Assembly: GCF_000003605.2 (NCBI RefSeq) | Contig: NW_003130863.1 | Coordinates: forward strand, 15,023 to 35,520 | Reading direction: 5' to 3' | From: Saccoglossus kowalevskii | Lineage: Eukaryota; Hemichordata; Enteropneusta; Harrimaniidae | Length of the DNA stretch: 20,498 nt | Shown: in pieces, positions 1 to 8,772 of the stretch | Layout of the letters: each line of letters starts with the position of its first letter | Position numbering within the stretch: position 1 is the first letter of the stretch | Program-made: the position numbers and the translations under genes | Notes under the pieces: generated by a model | The model's database searches: none | Seen by the model: only the letters and a program-made list of their open reading frames with translations | Told to the model about the DNA's origin: nothing

Positions 1-540
1 CTTCAAGTACTAATCATCGCATTTCAATGAAACTTGGTACATAGATCCTTTAGGACTATGCAGAGACCTGATTAGTTTTAGGGTAAACAATTGTGCATAT
101 TAATTACCTAATTTGCATAATTAATTTTCAGCTTTTCTACTGATATCTAAAGTACTAATCATCACATTTCAATGAATCTAGAATTATGCAGACCCAATTA
201 GTTTCCGGTAAATATTTGTGCATATTAATCACCTAATTTGCATAATTAACCAATTTTAAGCTATCACACTGATATCTGAAGTACTAATTATTCCATTTTA
301 ATGAAATTTAGTACAAAGATGCTCTAGGACAATGTACAAAGTTCACTAGTTTGGGGTTAAATTCTGTTTATATTAATTTTCTAATTAGCATAATAATTCA
401 TAATGTTTTGGTTCTAATCACATTTCAATTAAACTTGGAGACATAGATTTTCTGTTACATTGCGCAGACCTCATTAGTTTTACACTCAAATCTGGTCATA
501 TTAATTTTCTGATTTGCATAATTAGTTTTCAGCTAAGTAA
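1..540. repeat. Degenerate tandem repeat, four units of about 130-145 bp
   Basis: Four diverged copies follow one another. The shared landmark (gtactaatca or a close variant, then catttcaatgaaac) falls at about 7, 152, 281 and 411, giving spacings of 145, 129 and 130 bp. Each copy then has a tacatagat-like segment, a gattagtttt-like segment, and ends near cctaatttgcataatta. Unit 2 lacks part of the middle. The array may begin before the window. It is an old satellite or an internally repeated mobile element and shows no coding capacity. Confidence 0.8.
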
Positions 541-2442
541 TTTCGAATTATATTTAATGTGTCTCCAATACTCTCAGCACATGGGAGTTCTTTCTAAGCT
601 TTCTTTGATTTTCTTTGCTATGTCTTAAACCGAAGGGGTTGTCACGCAACGCATGTTCGAATTTGATGTAAATAAACAATATGTTGCATACGCCACTTGG
701 GACTCAAGTTTCAAGGACATGCTCACAACAACCCCTCCACTTTAATATGACGATTACAAAGAGAACTTTAAAAAAAATTTCGGGGACTGTGTCATTTTCA
801 ATGACTTGTTTCACTTACTTCTTTCTTTCTTGTATGTGGTAAATGGTTTGCACTCAATTGTATGAAGGAAATATCAGTAGTTATGTTCTAGCAATAACTT
901 GAGAATAGACAGCTCATTGAAAAAAAAACATTGATCCTTCCATATATTTGTTTAACTCATTATCGGAAATATCATTAATCAAATTTATTTTATATTGTCT
1001 TATGATTCATTTTCAAATTATTTTTGCATGAAGTGAAATCTCTCAGTGACACCAGATGTATCTGTCTGTATTTACATTATAATGATTAATTTTTTTAAAT
1101 ATTGATATCAAAATGACAGAGATAGACAGTCTCAAGAAAACCTGTGTATAAAAGACAATCTATCTTATGTAACCACTCTTTCAGCAATATTTATGCAGAT
1201 TCGCTTATGTTTAGAGACTAAAAAATAACTAGCATTCCATTTATTTAACAATTTTTATTTTTCTCAAGTCAATTTTATATAATTTATATTTTGATCAACG
1301 TAAAATAAACAGTACCATCACATTTCTATTGGTAATGCCTGTATAGAACAAAATGACCACTTGGTGTAGTCACTAATCGTGATTGTTGCGCAACATTGTT
1401 TGCATTTTCATTTTAAACTGTCGCCATACATCAGATAAGGGGCATGTTTGGTTCAGTATACACTTACAGTTTTGGTTTTGAAGAAAAAAACAGTATGTGT
1501 TCATTGAGTAGTCATTTTGATTCATTCAGATGTTACCGGTAGTATTTTCTGGACAAAAAATATGTTGAATGTGTGACTGTCATTTCATAGAAACATAATT
1601 CAATCTCCTTATAAAACCACCTGTTTATAACGACTATTATAATGAAGTCCCTTGAGTGGTCACTATACACAGGTTTGACTGCAATCTATCTGCTTATGTA
1701 CTGTTTTAGAATATAAAAGTTCTTTCATTTTCTGAATATGTACTTACCTCATTCTTTCAATACTTGTTTATTTTCAGGTCCAGTTGATTTGGTAGATAAA
1801 GTAACAGGACATTTGAAATTATACTGAAAATTTCTCATTTTTTGATAATAAATTATTTTTTATAAAATTTACTAGATTCTGAGTTAGTCATTTGTAGCAC
1901 TGCTTCCAACTAAGTACTATGATGATCAGTTTACAGTAATACAGTAATTTCGGAGATGATTTTTTATTTTTTCTATCACAGCTGTTATATATTTGACTTT
2001 TTAAAAACTGATATTAAGTGTATTATAAAACAATAGTTTTTATCTCTAATAATACAACTTGAACATACTTAGTTGATCGAAACAATGAATATTTTGCCAC
2101 AATATCTGTTTTTGTGAACCTAAGAGTTCTAATGTTCATATCCTCAACTAATTTTGAATTTGAGCCATACAAAAAAATACTCGCCTAAAAAAATCAAAAG
2201 TCAACTTTAGTAGTGGTTGTAGTCTTCAGATCGAAATTAGCTCAAGGTCTTCTTCTAGTCGCACCTAAAATGGTTAGATGACACTCTAGCTACACCACAA
2301 TCTTGCCCAGATAATCAGGCAACATCCCCAGGAGGGTTAGACCTTAAGATTAATTTTTACCCCCCCCCCCCACATAAACCACAAAATATACCAGCCCACA
2401 CAATTGCCAATACAAATGTACTTTTATTACTTACTACTAAAA
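541..2442. other. Intergenic AT-rich DNA, no gene recognised
   Basis: No open frame of note and no recognisable protein similarity was found on either strand. There is a C12 homopolymer at 2360-2371. A 9-bp inverted pair (AGGGGTTGT near 636 and ACAACCCCT near 728) encloses about 90 bp and may mark a small decayed element, but the arms are too short to be sure. Confidence 0.5.
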
Positions 2443-2667
2443 TTACAAGTCTTGTAGATCAGAACGGTGTCTGTGTTGTGCTGTAGCACAGTATCTGTTC
2501 AATTTCCTAATTGCCACATAGTCACTTGCAGAACCATCTGTAGAAATTATCCATAGATTAGATTATCCATAGTTTTAATGTTCACCAGTGCGCCAGTCTC
2601 TTTTGATGCTCTTCATGGAAGAGAAGCCCCTTTCACAGCAGGCTGTTGCCATGTCAGTGAAATCTTT
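2443..2667 (-). pseudogene. Decayed hAT-superfamily transposase C-terminus
   Basis: Reading the - strand, 2667-2575 encodes a peptide containing CERGFSSMKSIKRDWR. This matches the hallmark of the hAT C-terminal dimerisation region (pattern CERgFS-x-M-x-x-IK-x-x-x-R) seen in hAT transposases and in domesticated ZNF862/ZMYM-like proteins. It is preceded by DFTDMATAC, which sits where such proteins have a Pro-Val-Ser-Thr-Ala-Cys-like segment. A stop follows at 2575-2577. A second - strand block (2556-2443, 37 codons and a stop) reads ISTDGSASDYVAIRKLNRY, resembling the next conserved part (M-x-IS-x-EG, then DY-x-A). The two blocks are in different frames and the upstream reading frame soon meets a stop, so this is a fossil. 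The rest of the transposase and the terminal inverted repeats were not found. Assignment rests on remembered family motifs, not a search. Confidence 0.72.
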
Positions 2668-3175
2668 ACATTTATCAAAGTTTATATTTTTTGTTTAGAG
2701 AGCGAGAACCTGAGTAGCCCAATGCGCTGTTACCTACATTACAAAACTCTGATGTTTTTTTGAATTCTGACCTGTACCAGCACTGGAATAGGTTTTTAAT
2801 TCTTATATTGATTTCATCATATTTAACAAATGTAAGCAGTAATTGTATGTATTTTTTCCTTCTTCAGTCATTCTATTAACAATAGATATAATCTGAAATA
2901 AAGAATATAATTGAGAAGCAGTACGAGGTATCCCATACCCTGATTGCCAATTTAAGACATATTCTTCATAACTGTGATGTTGATAATGTTATGGTGAAAG
3001 TCATGAAAATAGTCATAACTGATCACAGAAAATTCAAAAAATGGATTTTGTTATTGGAAAAAGTTGACTGTTATCTGTTAAAAACAAGTACATTTGTGAT
3101 TGGAAAGTTGATCACATTGGTAGAAAATCTGACTGGTATTGTGGAAACATATAGATGAAAAGTCAAAATAATATT
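2668..3175. other. Spacer between hAT remnant and 33-bp satellite
   Basis: AT-rich sequence with no supported gene. The part next to 2668 may hold more of the hAT remnant in broken frames, but no further motif was readable. Confidence 0.4.
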
Positions 3176-4080
3176 AATGATATCTGCAAAGTTGCTTTGG
3201 AAGGCGGGAATGATAACTGCAAAGTTGCTTTGGAAGGCGGGAATGTTATCTGCAAAGTTGCTTTGGATGGAGGGAATGATATCTGCAAGGTTGCTTTGGA
3301 AGGAGGGAATGATATCTGCAAAGTTAGTTTGGAAGGAGGGAATGATATTTGCAAAGTTGCTTAGGAGGGCGGAATGTTATCTGCAAAGTTGTTTTAGAAG
3401 GCGGGAATGATATCTGCAAAGTTGCTTTGGAAAAAGGGCATGATATCTGCAAAGTTGCTTCGGAAAGCGGGAATGTTATCTGCAAAGTTGTTTTGGAAGG
3501 CGGGAATGTTATCTGCAAAGTTGCTTTGGAAGGCGGAAGTGATATCTGCAAAGCTGCTTTGGAAAGAAGGCATGATATCTGCAAAGTTGCTTTGGAAGGA
3601 GGGAATGATATCTGCAAAGTTGCTTTGGAAGGCGGAATGTTATCTGCAAAGTTGCTTTGGAAGGCGGGAATGATATCTGCAAAGCTGCTTTGGAAAGAGG
3701 GCATGATATCTGCAAAGTTGCTTAGGAAGGCGGAATGTTATCTGCAAAGTTGCTTTGGAAGGCAGGAATGATATCTGCAAAGCTGCTTTGGAAAGAGGGC
3801 ATGATATCTGCAAAGTTGCTTAGGAAGGCGGAATGTTCTCTGCGAAGTTGCTTTGGAAGGCGGGAATGATATCTGCAAAGCTGCTTTTGAAGGCGGAAGT
3901 GATATCTGCAAAGCTGCTTTGGAAAGAGGACATGATATCTGCAAAGTTGCTTTGGAAGCCGGGAATGATATCTGCAAAGCTGCTTTGGAAAGAGGGAATG
4001 ATATCTGCAAAGTTGCTTAGGAACGTGGGAATGTTATCCAAAGTTGCTTTGGAAAGCCAAAAATGTTTATGCAAAGTTGG
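3176..4080. repeat. 33-bp tandem satellite, about 27 copies
   Basis: The unit is approximately gatatctgcaaagttgcttt followed by ggaaggcgggaat, 33 bp. Most copies are 33 bp, but several are 32 bp because one g is lost in the ggcggaatg variant. Since 33 is a multiple of three and the unit lacks stops in several frames, long spurious open frames appear on both strands (for example a repeating DICKVALEGGN on +). The 32-bp copies shift the frame and some copies carry a TAG (gcttaggaa), so no single frame spans the array. From about 3637 the copies are organised into a 98-bp higher-order unit (33+33+32). Confidence 0.93.
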
Positions 4081-4549
4081 GGTTGTAAGACGAAAACGTT
4101 GTTTTGATTCGACCTTTATCAGATTTGTTCATTTCATAGCAATATCATTAAATATCTATTTTAGCAAATAAAATACTCAGTTCGAACATTCGAATTAAGA
4201 AATGGTATGTAAAAATCAAAAGTTCACATAAACAAAGTGAATTTCAAATATAAAAAAAAAAAATTTCACATAGAAACATCGCCATAAGCAAGGATGTTAA
4301 AGACATCCAGAAAGAATGACTATTTTATATTCATCATATTTTCATTTCACAGATGCACGTCGATTTATATGAAATCAAACTGTTTTAATTTCTTTAGTTC
4401 AGCTTTTCAAATTTATAATGCACATCAAAAGAAAATGAACATTTTTCTGTTAATTCGAGCATATTGCTTTGATATGTTATCTGTTCTGAATTAATTCTTA
4501 ACAGGGAAACCAAAACTAAAAACATAATTTCCATTTCCAGTGTCCAAAT
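4081..4549. other. AT-rich spacer, no gene recognised
   Basis: Low-complexity AT-rich DNA with a run of a's near 4251-4263. A short open frame on + (4294-4494) has no recognisable similarity and no gene-like context. Confidence 0.4.
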
Positions 4550-4925
4550 CTGTAAAATTGTTATTAAGACTGCAGTCGTTTGGGGATATATCAGGGGGAA
4601 AATCTTTTCCTCTGGGTTCTCCACTCTTGTCAGGGGGGAAACTCGTCTCGTCTCTCTATCTCGTCCCCTTGAGGTACGGGATCGGGGAAGTCACTTATAC
4701 TTTACAGTCAAATAAGACACACACAACGAAATACGTTTCAGCTCTCGTCTTAGTCGGTCAATCGAGCACTCTATCAGACACGGCGCCCTGGGGAAAAATC
4801 CCCAAGACTATCACAAGGCTGACCCAAGACTAGCCCAAGACTGTGCTTAGACTCACCCCAAGGCTCTCCAGGACTGGACCACGACTCTCCAGGACTGCGT
4901 CTATCGTGGAGTACTTGCCAAGACC
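4550..4925. repeat. GC-richer patch with degenerate short repeats
   Basis: This stretch is clearly richer in G and C than its surroundings. It contains two copies of tcaggggg-aaa about 42 bp apart (near 4590 and 4631), a perfect 6-bp-arm hairpin TGGGGA-aaaa-TCCCCA near 4791-4806, and from about 4800 to 4900 an irregular tandem series based on CCAAGACT, CCAAGGCT and CCAGGACT at roughly 12-18 bp spacing. It holds a 97-codon open frame on + (4540-4833, non-ATG start) with no recognisable domain. The composition suggests an inserted element, perhaps part of an LTR, but no terminal repeats or target duplication were identified. Confidence 0.5.
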
Positions 4926-5518
4926 AACTCAAACTATCTTTATTCATTTTCAACACTCAAACCAATTACAAAGCAGTAACAAGATTCTAGGGCGTAACCT
5001 TCAATCATAAAGCCAATCACACTAAGCACTGAATACGTCATATCTTTTGATTAATCGTTCACTACATTAATAACTATGAATATAAACTGTCAGAATGAGT
5101 AATCTGAATAGCGGGCGGTTATCTGGTAATTAGTTCCAAATCACTGAGCCAAGTTCCGTCCAAAACTTCAAATAGGCCAAAACGATGACAGACATAACAC
5201 AGCAATTCAGCTAATAATCAGCTAATTAAGTCGGTCAACAGATACGCGAAAACAAATTCATGACAGATAGCCAGCCGATATTCGGCTTAAAACTAATTAA
5301 ATGTTGATTACACCCAGACTGCTCTGAATAACATATTATAGCGAGTATACATCAGCACACTTCGAATTGGACCATCCTGCTCCTCACATGATTTACTGGA
5401 ATAGTTTGAACTATTTGTATCTTTTGCATATGCTAAACATTGAGAATTGATTGATAGTTCATTATAATTAAAGTTTTGTGTGATCTCGGTTTTTTAAAAC
5501 TTTAGGTTTGCAAATTGA
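4926..5518. other. AT-rich spacer, no gene recognised
   Basis: No supported coding region, RNA gene or clear repeat was seen on either strand. Confidence 0.4.
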
Positions 5519-5559
5519 TACAAACCATAGACCCTCTGTTAGAGGGTCTATGTACAAAC
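5519..5559. repeat. 27-bp perfect hairpin abutted by 7-bp direct repeats
   Basis: 5526-5537 (CATAGACCCTCT) and 5541-5552 (AGAGGGTCTATG) are exact reverse complements separated by the three bases GTT. The hairpin is flanked, with no gap, by TACAAAC at 5519-5525 and again at 5553-5559. The geometry resembles a tiny foldback insertion with a 7-bp target-site duplication, though chance or a structural or regulatory role is also possible. Confidence 0.75.
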
Positions 5560-5927
5560 GTATAATATTTAGTTGCTGATATAACCTCTTCATTTATGTT
5601 AATTTATGAATTGGTTGTTACCTTACTCGACATGCAATAAATTATTAATTGTTTGTTTGTTTTATGAAATAATATTAATTTATTCAAAATACACGCTTGA
5701 TCTACTTGCATTTTAATTTGTTGCTAGTCAGAGATTTCCGAAATTTATAGCTCACATTGGCGTACTGTTTTATAGTGACACTTACATTTTAAACGCATGT
5801 AGAATACAGTCCAAATTATCATTCCAGGATGTTTTGAGAGTAAGACTAAAATAATAGTTTTTGTCCCTCGAACAGTGTGGCATTCGTGCTATGACCCTGT
5901 CATGATTTCATTCCGCGGTATTTGGAA

Positions 5928-6041
5928 TAGCCTGACGAGGTCACGTGAGTTTCGCCCTCCGCAATGCTTCCCAAACCCAACACAGTAAGGTATGATGCCG
6001 TTCGGCCGGCGAGGGCGCTACTACACCTACATGTCAGGCTA
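5928..6041. mobile_element. 114-bp GC-rich foldback, MITE-like
   Basis: The ends TAGCCTGAC (5928-5936) and GTCAGGCTA (6033-6041) are exact inverted repeats. A second inverted pair lies inside at similar depth: GCCCTC (about 5954-5959) and GAGGGC (about 6011-6016). The interior is GC-rich (ttcggccggcgagggcgcta) against AT-rich flanks. The left arm contains a TCACGTGA E-box palindrome. No protein is encoded. It could be a small non-autonomous DNA element or a CpG-rich regulatory segment. No clear target-site duplication was identified. Confidence 0.42.
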
Positions 6042-8370
6042 TATTTGTAACTGTTACTGTGGATTTGTTAATGAAATTTAACACTATTTAAACAACAACA
6101 AAAACAGTCGTATCGTTGTCTTGCAAGGTATGAGCCATTAAAAATAAATTAAAGCATGGTTTGAATATTTTAAAATCAAAAAGCGTAGGTAACTTATTAT
6201 CAGGGCTTGTTGGTTGTATTCAGTTTTGAATTTACAGTCAGAATATGTTTTTTTGTTGTTTTTTTGCAACAAAATAATTAAAATGTGTCTTACTTTACAA
6301 TTTTAACATAAATGTTTCGTATTTTAAAGTAAAATTACACTTTGAAATTTACAAGTTGCATGATTGTATCTATATTCCACGAAAGAAAGACAATTCATTG
6401 TTCCATTGTACAACATCCATGACAACAGATTGTCTGATTCTGTTCAGTATCGGATAATTAAATTTTTATCTATTTTGTAAGAAATATAATCCGTAATTTA
6501 GCGAAGAGAGAGAGTGACGAGTCATATATTTTGAATCGCTGTGTGTTGAATGCTGTACATGGCACACAGCTTACTCCACTCTTTCTAAGCCAGTTAACAG
6601 AATTCTGATAATTCTCGCAAAATTTACGAAATCTTACCATAAAATGTTGGCAACAATAATCTAATCTGGATAACACAAATGCGGAACGTTCTCCTGTTAG
6701 TAAAGCATCATATGGATGATTTATTGCCTACCCAATTACACCAATTTGGTTTAGGGAGCAGATTACATAAATCCTATTGCATCGTGGCGCCATTATTCTT
6801 CGAATTAGTGGAGGCAGTCGAAGCTTTATTCGTATGACGAAATGCGACAGTACAGGCTAATAATGAATTCCTATATCATCGGAATTCCGAGTTTCTGTGG
6901 TTTTTGACGACGTCTGATGTCTTATCTATTGATTGTATTTCAACGTGGCAGGATAGTTACTTGTAAATGTACAATATTTCAATGAATACAAAATTAAGGT
7001 TCCAATTACGGGTCATTTGCACGTTATCATGAAGAAGTAGTATTACATTTTACTGGGGAGTAATATTCCTTGAATTCACTGTAAGCTTGTGTTACATGCA
7101 CGCAGTAAATGACCAGCCATGTCTTTACACGTGGCCGTTATTTTTTTAATTCAATCAGATTATTGTTGCCATGGCATTATTTTTACTTCGTCTCCATGTA
7201 ATTATCATAATAAATATTGGCGTTTGACATTTACAGAATACGTGGACGATTAGATCCGATTTCATGATGTCATCAACAACACAAGCTATGAATATAGAGA
7301 GGTTATACTCGTAACCTAATGTCATGAGTGTATCCCACGTTTACGGAACCTTCCCAATGTCACACTTTATAGTAATTTCTGTGAGATAAAATCGCTATCA
7401 CCGAGTTTCATAATTATTTTTCCATGAAAATGCGAGCAATTACCATTAAAGTTCAAAAAACAGTAAGTTTAACATAGCAACAGTTGAACATCGGAAATTA
7501 TTGCTGTAGCCTATAAAGCACATATTGTAAATTTCCGCGAGTGTCAAATCTGTCGATCTTTCTTGAACACACATTCGAACAAAAATAGCTACTAGATTAC
7601 CAAATAGTTTGAAAACAGTTATCTTCTGTTATACACTTTCCCATTGACCTAATTTAGTCAACTTTCTGGCCCAGTAGATATGGGGAACACACAAATCTCT
7701 TGGTTTACAAAAGTAATAATAACACGTACTGACAATGACAGCTGTTATGAAATGGTGAAATGAATCAGTTTCAAGCTAGTAATTATATTGTAGATGGGTA
7801 GTCCGCTAGAATAATGGCTGAAAATAATAATGGAGTAAACAAACAACCAATATACGACACTCACGGATCACGTGACATTTTTTGCAGCCAATTTGTGCTA
7901 TAAAGAACATTTGTTCATTCATTTGCCAAATTCTGAATATCGCTTTTGAGTTTTTTTATGTGCTTGCGTAGTTCGCCTATATTCATACAACCGACAGCAA
8001 TAAGTAAGTTGTCTTTCAAACACACATTTCGTTTTACAGTCCATAGTTGATTAGTGTTTTAGTCAATTCCATTCATGACATTTTTATAAGGCAATTATAT
8101 GTCATAAACGAAATATGTCACTCAGTGGAAGCCATAACGAAATATAGTTAGTGAACTCGCCAAATTAGGGTTATGCTTTTTATAAACATTAATCATTATT
8201 GAGATGGTCAAGTAATTTATTTAAAGACAATATAGAAGGAAAGAGACTAATTAAGTAATTATTGATTTTAAACAGAACTGGTAGTAATATCATATGTCAC
8301 ATTTAACACTAAGCTTGTGAGTTGAACACTGGTGTCTTAACTATCGTATTATCGTAGATAAATTGAAGCT
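6042..8370. other. Upstream intergenic region of the VWD gene
   Basis: About 2.3 kb of AT-rich DNA with no recognisable exon. A 68-codon open frame on - (6470-6676) has no family resemblance. A CACGTG E-box lies near 7868-7875 (gatcacgtgac). Distal regulatory elements may be present but cannot be shown. Confidence 0.4.
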
Positions 8371-8372
8371 GT

Positions 8373-8380
8373 TGACGTCA
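8373..8380. promoter_or_regulatory. Consensus CRE (TGACGTCA)
   Basis: A perfect palindromic cAMP-response element, TGACGTCA, about 255 bp before the predicted start site of the VWD gene and followed directly by cgcgcg. CREB/ATF binding is known for this motif. Use here is inferred from position only. Confidence 0.4.
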
Positions 8381-8497
8381 CGCGCGTTCCCACAAACAAT
8401 CCAAAATGCATAACAGACATTTGTTCCGGTGAGTGTCGACATGAAAAATGTCGTCATTGCTAAATACCCTGACAGTCATGGTGCCGCTACCAACCCA

Positions 8498-8509
8498 AGG
8501 TCAAAGTCA
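8498..8509 (+). promoter_or_regulatory. HNF4/RXR-like direct repeat (DR1-like)
   Basis: AGGTCAAAGTCA resembles the nuclear-receptor DR1 and the HNF4-preferred CAAAGTC core, about 125-135 bp before the predicted start site. In animals HNF4 drives gut and digestive-gland genes. Whether it is used here is inference. Confidence 0.35.
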
Positions 8510-8604
8510 TGGAATATTCAAATTTATGTTAATACATAACTTGTAACCAATCAAAACTGCTGACTGTGTATAATCTATGATTGTCATAGAACGATGTGTT
8601 TAAG

Positions 8605-8640
8605 TATATATAATATCTGTTTGACAACTGCGTCACTGTC
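8605..8640 (+). promoter_or_regulatory. TATA box and Inr-like start of the VWD gene
   Basis: TATATATAA occupies 8605-8613. Thirty bases after its first T is TCACTG, with the A at 8635, which matches the expected spacing of a TATA box and an initiator. This predicts a start site near 8635 and a 5' UTR of about 60 nt before the ATG at 8695. The next coding exon begins with an ATG immediately preceded in frame by TAG, so this is the first possible start in that frame. Confidence 0.65.
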
Positions 8641-8694
8641 ATTGTGTTCGTGTCATTCAAGTCGTAAAATTCATCATTTCAATACCAGTAGGAG

Positions 8695-8772
8695 ATGGAA
8701 GCGTTTCGAGTAGTTATTTGCCTGCTGGTCTCTATATGTGGTATAATTGTGGTATATGGTGAAGAACTGGAG
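8695..8772 (+). CDS. Exon 1: signal peptide
   Basis: The ATG has good context (G at -3, G at +4) and an in-frame TAG two codons upstream. The 26 codons encode MEAFRVVICLLVSICG, a hydrophobic stretch, and a short acidic EELE. The donor is CTGGAG|GTACGTAT, phase 0. Confidence 0.78.

Noticed and set aside
636-734. Inverted pair AGGGGTTGT / ACAACCCCT
   Set aside because: Arms of 9 bp about 90 bp apart with no further pairing or target duplication; too weak to call an element.
3155-4171. Several overlapping open frames on both strands in the 33-bp array
   Set aside because: The unit is a multiple of three without stops. Frames are broken by 32-bp copies and TAG variants, and many frames are open at once, which is typical of a satellite and not of a repeat protein.
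4540-4833. 97-codon open frame in the GC-richer patch
   Set aside because: Non-ATG start, no recognised motif, and it overlaps degenerate repeats.
6470-6676. 68-codon open frame on the minus strand
   Set aside because: No family resemblance, no promoter or splice context; consistent with chance.
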